DNA of 33,450 nt from DASVHF01 sp036382695 (GCA_036382695.1 DASVHF010000025.1:1-33450); one strand, 5' to 3'; positions 1 through 7,455 are shown, counted from the stretch's first letter. Translations and numbers: made by a program. The notes: a model not told the origin generated them from the sequence alone.

Positions 1-174
1 AGCCAAGGTGAAGATAGGAGCCAGAAGCGCGGTGAGGATCTCTCCAATGGTGGCGTCTGTAAATCTAAAATTAGCTGGATCTGGCACACCGACAAAATCC
101 GCCAAAGCCGTTTGGCTATAAGAGGCGATAATGAAAAAAAAGATAGTGATCAGAAAGATAGTTACGAAACGCAT
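1..174 (-). CDS. Signal-peptide small membrane protein, pilin-like (partial, 3' end off window)
   Basis: The first 58 codons of a minus-strand gene, cut by the window edge. It starts at ATG 172-174, 6 nt after the stop of the 377-residue gene upstream, so the two look co-transcribed. The protein opens MRFVTIFLITIFFFIIASYS and has a plausible signal peptide ending at ALA (TALA/DFVG). A second hydrophobic stretch starts just before the truncation (EILTALLAPIFTLA). Together with its neighbour this suggests a TrbC/VirB2-like or pilin-like membrane subunit. That is inference from architecture; the diagnostic part lies outside the window. Confidence 0.6.
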   Translation of the reverse strand, partial: MRFVTIFLITIFFFIIASYSQTALADFVGVPDPANFRFTDATIGEILTALLAPIFTLA

Positions 175-180
175 TTTATT

Positions 181-1314
181 TTAAATAACCAATTGAAACA
201 CCGAGACGCCAAGAAATCTTAAAATAAAAACGGCAAAAATAATTAGTATCAAACCAGCGACAGCTGCAGTGATGACCTCTCTGCCTTGCTGGATGCTTTC
301 AGGGTTACCAGCGGCAAACATCAGTCGGTAAGCACCAAAAATCATCAGGAGAAAAGCGACTCCGCCAGCCACACCAATAGCCAGGGAAAGAATCGCAGCG
401 GCAATTCCTTGAGGAGAAGTCTGGATAACACCAAAAGGAGTCTGGACTTCGACGGGATTGTCCGGCTCTGGGTAATAACCGGGTGCAAACTCTTCCGCCG
501 AACCGCCGCCACTATCGACACCCTGGCCGGTTTTCACAGTACCATCTGTGCTACTGACTACAATTGTGGCTCGCCAAAGGACGAAATCTTCCTTATCCCA
601 TCTAGCATTGAGGTAGTATCGTCCGCCTTCAACGCCACCCCCACCTTTTGGTAGTTGTGTAGTTACACAGTGATTTCCGCCCTCTGGGATTCTTACATCA
701 TCTGGATCCTCTGGATCAACCCCTCCGCTCAGCGGATTAAAGTCATAATCAATTTTATTCCGGTTATCATTGCCGGCAGGATATCGGTTACCACAAATTT
801 TTACTGTTAAATTATCACCTGGTTTTGGATTGGAGGGGCTAACTACAAATGTATCCGGTATAGCATGAAGAACTCTGAACTCTGCCGTAGCTAATGGCTC
901 TGACTCACCATCCCCAGGAGGATAAATACCGATTCTGTAAGTTTCGGCTCCAAAAAAATCTCGGTTTAACTCACAATCTGTTTTCACATCTCTACCACTT
1001 CCGCACACGGTAATAGTCACAATCCCATCGCCATCGGCGTCCTTTTTAATGGCAGACGCTGAGTCTCCCCCGTGGCTGATACAACTTCTGGTCGGACATA
1101 CCCGGTATTCTTTTTTATTAGGCGTTAAGTCGCTGAATGTGATCTCAACTAAGAAGGTATTTTCTGTTATTACGTTTGGATCTGGTGGATTTGTGCCAAT
1201 CCCTGCTTTTGTTGCCTTGACGCTAAAATTAGCCGCATGAGAAGGTTCAGAGCCAACAATAAAAGCAACAAAAATGAAAAGTAAGATGATAAAGAATTTT
1301 TTGAGCAGGCCCAT
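181..1314 (-). CDS. Exported protein with TrbC/VirB2-like C-terminal membrane hairpin
   Basis: 377 residues. Residues 1-27 form a signal peptide (KKFFIILLFIFVAFIVG, cleavage near SHA/ANF). About 250 extracytoplasmic residues follow, made of two beta-rich Ig-like segments (about 30-150 and 152-255). They contain several cysteines that could form disulfides and an acidic DADGDG loop that could bind calcium. A linker leads to two C-terminal membrane helices (about 300-325 and 345-372) separated by a short charged loop (NPESIQQGRE). That helical hairpin resembles TrbC/VirB2-type pilin subunits, here behind a large exported domain, an arrangement I associate with CPR genomes. The -10 TACGAT lies 7 nt before the ATG and there is no SD, so the mRNA is probably leaderless. 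It heads an operon with the truncated downstream gene. Its exact function (surface pilus, adhesin or secretion channel) cannot be read from the sequence. Confidence 0.75.
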   Translation of the reverse strand: MGLLKKFFIILLFIFVAFIVGSEPSHAANFSVKATKAGIGTNPPDPNVITENTFLVEITFSDLTPNKKEYRVCPTRSCISHGGDSASAIKKDADGDGIVTITVCGSGRDVKTDCELNRDFFGAETYRIGIYPPGDGESEPLATAEFRVLHAIPDTFVVSPSNPKPGDNLTVKICGNRYPAGNDNRNKIDYDFNPLSGGVDPEDPDDVRIPEGGNHCVTTQLPKGGGGVEGGRYYLNARWDKEDFVLWRATIVVSSTDGTVKTGQGVDSGGGSAEEFAPGYYPEPDNPVEVQTPFGVIQTSPQGIAAAILSLAIGVAGGVAFLLMIFGAYRLMFAAGNPESIQQGREVITAAVAGLILIIFAVFILRFLGVSVFQLVI

Positions 1315-1321
1315 CAGTTTA

Positions 1322-1351
1322 ATCGTACCGCTTGCCTGGGAGATTTGTCAA
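1322..1351 (-). promoter_or_regulatory. Sigma-70 promoter of the 377-residue pilin-like gene
   Basis: On the minus strand the -35 TTGACA (1346-1351) and -10 TACGAT (1322-1327) are 18 nt apart. The ATG starts 7 nt beyond the -10, so transcription should begin at or next to the start codon. Confidence 0.7.
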
Positions 1352-1365
1352 ATATAAATGAGAAC

Positions 1366-1406
1366 GGCGCATCTTGTGGGATCTTTCGATCTTTCCAAGA
1401 TGCGCC
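1366..1406 (-). terminator. Long hairpin, probable terminator of the 83-residue gene
   Basis: A perfect 11-bp inverted repeat (GGCGCATCTTG at 1366-1376, CAAGATGCGCC at 1396-1406) with a 19-nt loop that itself contains two GATC sites. It lies 31 nt beyond the stop of the minus-strand gene at 1438-1689. The tail after it is only moderately T-rich. Confidence 0.55.
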
Positions 1407-1437
1407 GCGCTTTCGCCGGCCGTTGCGTTGGCAACCG

Positions 1438-1689
1438 TCACAACCGCAAGGCTATCTGAACGATGCCCCAGGTCGCGAAAATCAACCAGGCAAACACGAC
1501 CGGCAGGAAGAGCAACTGGCTCCCCAGGCCTGTACCTAGGTACCTCTTCCAGGGTAGCCAGATACCCACAATGATCAGGGCGAATGGAGGTCCGATCAAG
1601 ACTCCCGTGGCGACCGGCGGTGCTATGAGGTAGAAGACTACCCAGACTGCCAGCCCCAGCGCTCCGATCTTTACGAGTTTCCTGTTCAT
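1438..1689 (-). CDS. Small three-helix membrane protein, unknown function
   Basis: 83 residues and mostly hydrophobic. Three membrane segments are likely: about 8-24 (LGLAVWVVFYLIAPPVA), 30-46 (LIGPPFALIIVGIWLP) and 57-80 (GSQLLFLPVVFAWLIFATWG). A basic WKR turn follows the second, and positive-inside logic puts the N-terminus MNRKLVK in the cytoplasm. I do not recognise a family. The gene is a self-contained unit: promoter TTGAAA/TATAAT with 17-nt spacing, a leader of about 28 nt, a clear SD (GGAGGG, 3-8 nt upstream of the ATG), and a hairpin after the stop. Its GC content is visibly higher than that of flanking genes, and the SD-led start contrasts with the leaderless genes on either side, which suggests a different origin or expression regime. 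Confidence 0.65.
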   Translation of the reverse strand: MNRKLVKIGALGLAVWVVFYLIAPPVATGVLIGPPFALIIVGIWLPWKRYLGTGLGSQLLFLPVVFAWLIFATWGIVQIALRL

Positions 1690-1723
1690 TCTCTCCCTCC
1701 AGCTAGGTTACTAACCTATAGTT

Positions 1724-1752
1724 ATTATACCACACCCACCAGCCTATTTCAA
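1724..1752 (-). promoter_or_regulatory. Strong sigma-70 promoter of the 83-residue gene
   Basis: The minus strand has -35 TTGAAA (1747-1752), a 17-nt spacer and a consensus -10 TATAAT (1724-1729). The predicted start is near 1717, leaving a leader of about 28 nt that carries GGAGGG before the ATG. Confidence 0.8.
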
Positions 1753-1773
1753 CTCCGTGGGACTTTTTGGACG

Positions 1774-1794
1774 TGACAGGGAGACTCCCTGTCA
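1774..1794. repeat. Inverted repeat 1 of a three-hairpin intergenic region
   Basis: TGACAGGGAG and CTCCCTGTCA are perfect inverted arms of 10 nt around a single A. It lies between the divergent promoters of the genes at 1689 and 1989. Confidence 0.8.
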
Positions 1795-1834
1795 GTGTTT
1801 GAATTTAAGGTAGTTATAGGTTATAGATTCCTCC

Positions 1835-1867
1835 GTATGTAAATTTGACTTCGTAAAATTTACGTAC
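1835..1867. repeat. Inverted repeat 2 of a three-hairpin intergenic region
   Basis: GTATGTAAATTT (1835-1846) pairs with AAATTTACGTAC (1856-1867) over 12 bp with one G-T pair, around a 9-nt loop. Confidence 0.8.
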
Positions 1868-1880
1868 TCTCGGAACCTGC

Positions 1881-1914
1881 GATTGAGCAATATTTAACAA
1901 TATTGTACTCAATC
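1881..1914. repeat. Inverted repeat 3 of a three-hairpin intergenic region
   Basis: GATTGAG plus CAATATT (1881-1894) pair with AATATTG (1899-1905) and CTCAATC (1908-1914). This gives a 14-bp stem with a TA bulge and a 4-nt loop. Confidence 0.85.
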
Positions 1915-1948
1915 TAAATCACTATTTCTGCAGGATGATTCTTATAGG

Positions 1949-1977
1949 TTGTGTCCCTTGAGTTATTGGGGTATAAT
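1949..1977 (+). promoter_or_regulatory. Promoter of the SpoIID-domain gene
   Basis: TTGTGT (1949-1954), a 17-nt spacer and a consensus TATAAT (1972-1977). The ATG at 1989 is 11 nt beyond the -10, so the leader would be only about 4 nt, with no SD. Confidence 0.65.
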
Positions 1978-1988
1978 TACCAGTACAC

Positions 1989-3740
1989 ATGCTAAAAGCT
2001 GCCCGTTATTTGCTTCCATTTTCTCTTTTCTTTTTCGTCTTTATTTCTACGGCTAACGCGGATGACCTTCTTAATGTCCAGAAAAAGATTGATGCCAAAA
2101 ACAGGCAATATTCACAAACCCAAGCCGAGATTGAATCCATCAAGGAGCAGATTGACGCACTTTCATCCTCGGTCTACACTACTCAAGCCCAGGCAGATGA
2201 AGCTAATAAAAAAGTTGATAAAATTAGAAAGGAGCTAGCAGCAGTGGAAGAAGATCTAGCGGCAAAAAGAGACGAACTTGCTTCCGCAATTAATATTCGT
2301 GATCATCAGGTTCGTTATCTCTACAAACATCCGGGCAATAGCGCCCTGGAGCTATTTGCCACCAGCGACGGATTTGAAAATTTTAGCCAGATGTTGGGTC
2401 TACAAAAGAGAATAGTCGGTACTAGTAAAGACTTAATTGCTCTTATTAATGAAGAAGTGGCGCAGGTCCAAAAAGCCCGGGATGAAGTCGCCGTAGTAAC
2501 GGAGGAACTAGAAAAAGTAGCTACCGACATCAGTTCTCAGCTTGCTTCTTTGCAAGGGCAACTTTATTACCAGTCGAACCAGCAGGGTTTTCTAACAAGC
2601 CAGCTAAGCCAAACCCAAACCGATCTTAAAAACCTGACCTCTCAACAAAAGAAGTTAATTGCTGCCAAACTTGCGGCGGCCGGGCGACGTCAGACAGTTG
2701 GTGATGCGCCACCGGCTAGCGAACCGCTGCCAAACCCAGGTTTCTCACCTGCATACGTCTTCCTTACCTACGGATATCCGCATCGAGTGGGAATGAACCA
2801 ATATGGTGCTTATGGCCGGGCCTTAGCAGGTCAAGGCTATAAAACAATATTGAAAGCATATTATTCAGGAGTCTCGGTTGGTGCCTATCCTGTCCCAAGT
2901 AAAATAAAAGTGTCTGGATATGGCAGTATTTCCTTTGAAGGTAACTACTTAAGGGGAATCTCTGAAATGCCGCGAAGTTGGCATATGGAGGCACTGAAAG
3001 CTCAAGCTGTTGCTGCTCGGACGTACGCCCTAAATTGGCTGCAAGCCAATCCAGGCGGAGCAATTTGTACCACCCAATCCTGTCAGGTTTACAATGCCAG
3101 CAGTGCCAACTGCTCTGGTACTTACAACAAGAGGTGGTGTGATGCGGTCAGTGCAACAAAAGGAGTGGTTATAACATACGGCGGCTCGCCAATCTCCGCT
3201 TGGTACTCATCGACGGCTGGTGGATATACCCTATCATCCCAAGAAGTTTGGGGATCAGAGAGGGCCTACGCGAAAGGGATCAAAGATTTTGGGTCCAAAG
3301 GTGCTTACGACGGACCAAATTATGGCAAGTCTCCTTGGTATCACACTTTTTGGAATGGTAAGTACTGCAGTGGCGCCTTCCCCTGGTTAACAAAAGCCGA
3401 GGTAACGGACCTATTTAATGCTGCTTTGCTTTCACAAAAAAGCAGTAGCTACAACCAATATCTTTCCCAAAGCCCAGCTTGTCCCGGAAGGAGCCCTGGT
3501 TGGTCAGCCAGCAAGGTTAGAAGTACATTAGCCTCTTTAGGTATCAAGGACGTAGGGACCTTGTCAAACATTATCGTCGCAACTGATGGAAAGGGCCATA
3601 CCTCTTCGGTGACTTTCGTTAGTAACAAATACCCAACCGGGAAGACCTTTTCCGGTAGCTTCTTCCGCTCGATATTTAACCTCCGTTCGCTAGGTAATTT
3701 AGTCATCATCACTTCTCTTTACGACGTGCTTATTAGGTAA
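1989..3740 (+). CDS. SpoIID/LytB-domain cell-wall protein with N-terminal coiled coil
   Basis: 583 residues, exported. Residues 1-24 are a signal peptide (ANA/DD). Residues 25-235 form a long coiled coil like the N-terminal segment of PcsB/CwlO-type hydrolases, with an internal YKHPGNSALELFATSDGF hinge. A SpoIID domain follows (about 253-575). SpoIID is a lytic transglycosylase that cuts glycan strands stripped of peptides. Visible signatures are HRVGMNQYGAYGRALAGQGY, then the block EMPRSW..EALKAQAVAARTYAL, whose Glu326 matches the catalytic acid of SpoIID, then WYSSTAGGYT..S.EVWG. The glycine-rich HRVGMNQYGA motif comes before the catalytic block, as in actinobacterial LytB-like proteins and unlike B. 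subtilis SpoIID, where it follows. The protein probably remodels peptidoglycan at the cell surface, with the coiled coil as a regulatory arm. It begins a rightward gene run and no SD precedes its ATG. Confidence 0.85.
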   Translation: MLKAARYLLPFSLFFFVFISTANADDLLNVQKKIDAKNRQYSQTQAEIESIKEQIDALSSSVYTTQAQADEANKKVDKIRKELAAVEEDLAAKRDELASAINIRDHQVRYLYKHPGNSALELFATSDGFENFSQMLGLQKRIVGTSKDLIALINEEVAQVQKARDEVAVVTEELEKVATDISSQLASLQGQLYYQSNQQGFLTSQLSQTQTDLKNLTSQQKKLIAAKLAAAGRRQTVGDAPPASEPLPNPGFSPAYVFLTYGYPHRVGMNQYGAYGRALAGQGYKTILKAYYSGVSVGAYPVPSKIKVSGYGSISFEGNYLRGISEMPRSWHMEALKAQAVAARTYALNWLQANPGGAICTTQSCQVYNASSANCSGTYNKRWCDAVSATKGVVITYGGSPISAWYSSTAGGYTLSSQEVWGSERAYAKGIKDFGSKGAYDGPNYGKSPWYHTFWNGKYCSGAFPWLTKAEVTDLFNAALLSQKSSSYNQYLSQSPACPGRSPGWSASKVRSTLASLGIKDVGTLSNIIVATDGKGHTSSVTFVSNKYPTGKTFSGSFFRSIFNLRSLGNLVIITSLYDVLIR

Positions 3741-3777
3741 GTATCAAGTGTCAGGCATCGTGTATTTATAAGATCCA

Positions 3778-3807
3778 TTGACCCACTAATAGGTGGGCAG
3801 GTACAAT
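3778..3807 (+). promoter_or_regulatory. Promoter placing the PH-domain gene start at ATG 3814
   Basis: TTGACC (3778-3783), an 18-nt spacer and TACAAT (3802-3807). The upstream in-frame GTG at 3793 lies inside the promoter. ATG 3814 is 6 nt past the -10, at the expected transcription start. Confidence 0.7.
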
Positions 3808-3813
3808 TGGTTT

Positions 3814-4395
3814 ATGAAGATAAATCATGCTAGTAATGTTCGTTTTGAAGGCGAAGAGGCAGGTGAAGAAACTCTTTTTGTCCTCCGTGCTCATCCAATT
3901 ACTAATCTTGGCTGGATATTAACTACAGCGGTTGTTTTAATTTTGCCGATAGTCGTTTCGATCCTTCTGCTATTTTTAAGGGTGAAAACCATCCCATTGA
4001 GTATTCCGACGATGGTTTTGGGGATGTTAGTTTGGTTTTTAATGATTCTGGGAGTGGCTTTCCAACAATTTGTCCGGTGGTATTTTAATCTTTATATTTT
4101 GACTAATAAAAGAATCGTCGACATCGATTTTTTTGGGCTATTTCACCGCAGGGTTTCCCAATGTACTTTGGAGAGTATTCAAGATGTTACCTATACCAAA
4201 GCAGGTATATTGCACAACTTTCTAGACTATGGAGATTTACATTTGCAAACTGCGGCAACCCAGGCCCATTTTGATTTCATTTCTATCCCAGATCCGGAGG
4301 GGAGTCAGCGCCAAATGTTAGAGGTAATGGCGAGATACAGGAAGGGGGTCGAACGGGCTCATGGAACCGACTATACTGAAACAAATCGGGGGTAA
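3814..4395 (+). CDS. Membrane protein with bacterial PH domain (bPH2-like)
   Basis: 193 residues from ATG 3814 (MKINHASN). A longer frame from GTG 3793 exists, but that codon falls between the -35 and -10 boxes. The N-terminal part (FVLRAHP) leads into two membrane helices (about 32-55 and 63-85). A PH-like domain follows, recognised by YFNLYILTNKRIVDIDFFGL and LESIQDVTY, the typical start of bPH2/YdbS-YdbT domains. Such proteins sit in the cytoplasmic membrane with the PH domain inside; their ligand is unknown. The 3' end overlaps the next small membrane gene by 35 nt, so the pair is probably translated together. Confidence 0.8.
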   Translation: MKINHASNVRFEGEEAGEETLFVLRAHPITNLGWILTTAVVLILPIVVSILLLFLRVKTIPLSIPTMVLGMLVWFLMILGVAFQQFVRWYFNLYILTNKRIVDIDFFGLFHRRVSQCTLESIQDVTYTKAGILHNFLDYGDLHLQTAATQAHFDFISIPDPEGSQRQMLEVMARYRKGVERAHGTDYTETNRG

Positions 4396-4615
4396 TTGGG
4401 ACGTAGTAAGTAAAATTGACCTTTGGGGACAGATATTTTTATTGATCGTGTTAATTTTTTATAGTATTTTTGCCTTTTTAGTCTATAAACAAGTAGGAAT
4501 CTTAAACGAGACTATTTATACGCCTAAAGCTGCGATTTTAAAACAAGTAGCGCTAGTTCACTTGATAGCCACATTAGCTATTCTAGCTATTTTGGTAGCC
4601 ATTTTAATTGTCTAA
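4361..4615 (+). CDS. Small two-helix membrane protein, unknown
   Basis: 84 residues with two clear membrane segments (about 22-42, LWGQIFLLIVLIFYSIFAFLV, and 64-83, LVHLIATLAILAILVAILIV) joined by a soluble loop (NETIYTPKAAI). I recognise no family. The only good in-frame start, ATG 4361, overlaps the end of the PH-domain gene by 35 nt. The next gene starts 9 nt after its stop. This spacing points to one operon from 3814 to the tmRNA. Its place before the PP2C-like/propeller membrane protein suggests the two work in the same membrane complex, but that is inference. Confidence 0.7.
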   Translation: MEPTILKQIGGNWDVVSKIDLWGQIFLLIVLIFYSIFAFLVYKQVGILNETIYTPKAAILKQVALVHLIATLAILAILVAILIV

Positions 4616-4624
4616 GTTAAACTT

Positions 4625-6583
4625 ATGGAAAAAACTTTGTTTGCCCAAACAGGAGAAATAAGGGGAAAAAAGCAGCAAGGCGCGGTCTCAGCCAGTTTCC
4701 AATTTACACCTGAGCAGGAGCAGCTTAGGCAGATGCGAGGTAACCTTTTCTTCCTCGTGCAAATAAAAGGGGATTCTGATGATAAGTCTCTTGGCACTGC
4801 TCGCCAGCTGTTCACTGGTTTTAAAGACAAATTCTACGCTGCTGCTGGGAGTAATTTAAAAGCAATTGAAGAAGCAGTGGACTATCTTAAAGGGTTAGTT
4901 AAGCAACAAGGGCTAGAGGCCGATGTCGCGGTGGCTAACTTGTGGGGTTCTGTCCTATACGTGGCAAAAATCGGTGAGGCTGGCCTAATACTGGTAAGAA
5001 AAGGAGCCGCGAAAAAAATCGATGTGACCAAAGTTGCCTCAGGTGTTCTTCAGGACGGGGACAATGTTTTCCTCGCCGATCCCCTGTTTCTAAAAGAAGC
5101 CGATTTTACCTTTCTTGCAGACCAGACTTTGCGGGAGGATTTTGACGAGAGCTTAAAAGCCATACACGAGGGAATAAAAGAAAAAGAAGGTAACGCTTTT
5201 AGTATCCGATTTTCCGTCCAAGAACCGGTTGAAACGCCTCAACCGATCCTAATTGCTGATTTGGACAAGGGGAGTAAAATATATGAGCCTCCCTCAACGC
5301 AGGGTGCTTTAGATTCAGTGAGAGGGAGATTACCCCTTCATCTACCAAACGTAAGAATCGAAAACCGATTTTTAAAAGATAAAGCAGCCCAAGTTAGAGG
5401 TTTTTTGACCAAAGTCGGGCAGCAACTTTACCCATATGCACGCCGAGCCTCATTTATAATTGCCTCCCCTTGGTTGCCCAGAGCACCAGGTTCTATTGAA
5501 GAAGTTTCTTTGAAAAAAAGACAAAGGATCATCCAAATTGTAGTAGTTTTAGGAGCAGTTTTAGTAATTAGTGTTGTAGCAGGTCTTATTAATCACACGC
5601 AAACGGTCAAGAAAGAGAGGTTTGAAGCAGTAATTACCTCGATTGAAGGCAAACTCGCAGACGCCGAGGCTCTCAAAGATATCAACTCGATCGGTGCAAG
5701 AGATTATATTTCGCAAGCGCAAGGTGAGCTTGATAAGCTTTCCGCCAAAGACCCCAGGGTCGCTCGCCTTCAGAAAAAATTAGATATTTTAATAGAAAAA
5801 GTAAATAAGATTTATAAGATAAAGCTCGTAAGTTTCAGGGATCTTTCTGCTTTAAAGGGCGGTATCGATACCAAGGAACTAAAATTGGCTGGTTCGTCGC
5901 TGTTCGTTATGGACGTAGGCACAGGCTCCCTTTACAAAGTGAGTTTAGGTGAGGGGACCGCTTCAATATTAGTCTCTGAAAAAAAGGGCTTGCAAAATAT
6001 GGCACCAGAGGCCGAATTTATTTATCTTCAAACCAAAACGGAGATATCCAAAGTCGATGCTCAAACAGGGATCGAAAGCCGGGTTGCTACCTCCTCCCCA
6101 GACTGGAAAAACCTTATTGCTGCTGATACCTACCGAAGCAACCTTTATTTATTAGATACAGATGATAAGCAGGTTTGGAAATATGCACCATTTTCTGACG
6201 GTTTAAGTGGGCCACAAGCCTATTTTTCGCAAGATTTTAAAGAAAATTTTGTTAGCTTTGCGGTTGATGGGGCTATTTGGGTGGCGAGTAAAAATGAAAT
6301 ATTTAAGTTTTTCGCTGGAAATAAAGACAAATTCGTAGTTAAAGGAGCACCAGGCAAGTTTAGCAATATAAAGGATGTCTACACCACTGAATTCTTAGGC
6401 AATTTATACGTATTGGATAAGACAGAGAGCGGCATTTTTGTGATTGAAAAAACCACGGGTAACTACCTAGGGCTTTACAAAGCTGGAGAGTTTACGCAAG
6501 CAGAGGCAATAGCAGTCGACGAAGCGAAAAAAACCGTTTATACGCTGATTAATGACACAATATTCTCGTTTAGCTTGAGATGA
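4625..6583 (+). CDS. Membrane-anchored PP2C-like (inactive-looking) protein with C-terminal beta-propeller
   Basis: 652 residues. Residues 1-200 resemble a PP2C (PPM) phosphatase fold: the strand VAVANLWGSVLYVAKIGEAGLILVRKG is the counterpart of the PPM 'G..GDSR.Y..R.G' region, and LQDGDNVFLAD matches the 'GD.lLL.SDGL' turn. The metal-binding DG.GG motif is absent, so this is probably a pseudophosphatase. A single membrane helix lies at about 301-322, followed by a helical/coiled-coil stalk (about 325-400). A repeat-rich region (about 405-652) then reads as beta-propeller blades, with recurring patterns such as LFVMDVGTGSLYKV, LYLLDTDDKQVWKY and LYVLDKTESGIFVIE. The presumed topology is PP2C-like part inside and propeller outside. 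The stop overlaps the smpB start (ATGA). Its role is unknown; it may sense an extracellular ligand. Confidence 0.75.
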   Translation: MEKTLFAQTGEIRGKKQQGAVSASFQFTPEQEQLRQMRGNLFFLVQIKGDSDDKSLGTARQLFTGFKDKFYAAAGSNLKAIEEAVDYLKGLVKQQGLEADVAVANLWGSVLYVAKIGEAGLILVRKGAAKKIDVTKVASGVLQDGDNVFLADPLFLKEADFTFLADQTLREDFDESLKAIHEGIKEKEGNAFSIRFSVQEPVETPQPILIADLDKGSKIYEPPSTQGALDSVRGRLPLHLPNVRIENRFLKDKAAQVRGFLTKVGQQLYPYARRASFIIASPWLPRAPGSIEEVSLKKRQRIIQIVVVLGAVLVISVVAGLINHTQTVKKERFEAVITSIEGKLADAEALKDINSIGARDYISQAQGELDKLSAKDPRVARLQKKLDILIEKVNKIYKIKLVSFRDLSALKGGIDTKELKLAGSSLFVMDVGTGSLYKVSLGEGTASILVSEKKGLQNMAPEAEFIYLQTKTEISKVDAQTGIESRVATSSPDWKNLIAADTYRSNLYLLDTDDKQVWKYAPFSDGLSGPQAYFSQDFKENFVSFAVDGAIWVASKNEIFKFFAGNKDKFVVKGAPGKFSNIKDVYTTEFLGNLYVLDKTESGIFVIEKTTGNYLGLYKAGEFTQAEAIAVDEAKKTVYTLINDTIFSFSLR

Positions 6584-7035
6584 AACCAATAATCAACAGG
6601 AAAGCCAGCTACAACTTCCATCTCCTTGAGAGATTCGAAGCAGGAGTCGCCCTTACTGGTAATGAAATCAAGCAGATTAGGGCTGGGAAAGTGGCCCTTG
6701 GTGAGGCCTACGTTTTAATTAAAGAAGGCGAAGCCTTCTTAGTCAATGCGCACATTGCTCCGTACGAAAAAGGCGCCTACCCAGATCAAGAATCACGGCG
6801 TGATCGTAAGCTCCTTATGAAGAAAAAGGAGATTGATTACTTAATTGGTAAACTAGCCGGGAGTAACTTGACAATAGTACCTACACGTTTGTATTTTAGG
6901 CGTAATTATGCTAAAATAGAAATCGCTCTCGCAGTTGGTAAGAAGAAATACGATAAACGGGAAGCAATTAGAAAAAAAGAACAGCAGAGAGAAGCACAAG
7001 CCGCACTTCGTGAGGTAAAGCTTAAAGCACGTTGA
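6580..7035 (+). CDS. smpB: SsrA-binding protein SmpB
   Basis: 151 residues, the usual SmpB length. SmpB binds the tRNA-like end of tmRNA and brings it to stalled ribosomes for trans-translation. Family signatures are N.KA.YN (NRKASYNF) near the start, EAGVALTGNEIKQIRAGKVALGEAYV, NAHIAPYEKG, and the basic C-terminal tail beginning KKKYDKREAIRKKE that enters the empty mRNA channel. Its ATG overlaps the TGA of the propeller gene. Its partner RNA gene ssrA starts 47 nt after the stop, so protein and RNA partner are adjacent and probably co-transcribed. Confidence 0.97.
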   Translation: MKPIINRKASYNFHLLERFEAGVALTGNEIKQIRAGKVALGEAYVLIKEGEAFLVNAHIAPYEKGAYPDQESRRDRKLLMKKKEIDYLIGKLAGSNLTIVPTRLYFRRNYAKIEIALAVGKKKYDKREAIRKKEQQREAQAALREVKLKAR

Positions 7036-7082
7036 TAATTGAATACTAATAAATATCGACTAAGAACTAATCACTAATTTGC

Positions 7083-7447
7083 GGGGATGTATATATTCGA
7101 CGGGGAAGGATGGCTTTTAGTGCAAGTCGGTGCTGATCACTAACACCGTAAAAATAGTGGTCAAAAAAATATTTGCCAACAAACGATTGGCCCCCGCCTA
7201 CGCATTTGCTTAAAGCGGGCGTCCTGCAAACCTCTTTCTTGGTGGGGGTTGTAGGGTGTGACAACAGCCAAGAGGACTGATCTTTTAGCTGGTCCCTTTG
7301 ATCCGGTCCTTAAACAAGAAAGACCTAACTTTTAAGCTTTATCATTCTAACCAGAAGGCTTAAAGGAAACTAAGGGTTAGATAAACTTGTAGTATCTGAA
7401 AGTAATTTCTTTTTCGGACGCCGGGGAAGAGCCGGCCATCTCCACCA
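7083..7447 (+). ncRNA. ssrA: tmRNA (ssrA), with aberrant T-loop
   Basis: The 365-nt RNA has an acceptor stem GGGGATG (7083-7089) pairing with CATCTCC (7437-7443), then A and an encoded CCA. The 5' domain carries the conserved ATTCGACGGGGAAGG-type sequence. The tag frame ends at TAA 7211-7213. Taking the TAGTG before GTC 7160 as the equivalent of the conserved TAGTC that precedes the resume codon, the tag reads VKKIFANKRLAPAYAFA; its hydrophobic AYAFA end suits ClpXP-type degradation. The T-arm stem is GCCGG/CCGGC (7420-7424, 7432-7436), but the 7-nt loop is GGAAGAG in place of the usual TTCRANN. No separate promoter was found, so it is probably processed from the smpB transcript. A terminator follows. 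Confidence 0.93.
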
Positions 7448-7455
7448 TCACTTAT

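Noticed and set aside
286..654. Plus-strand open frame of about 120 codons
   Set aside because: It lies inside the 377-residue minus-strand gene, has no SD or promoter and no recognisable protein pattern.
7101..7108. Second SD-like or G-rich control site within ssrA
   Set aside because: The GGGGAAGG string is part of the conserved 5' domain of tmRNA.
7067..7264. Minus-strand open frame of 65 codons
   Set aside because: It overlaps the tmRNA gene and has no family features.
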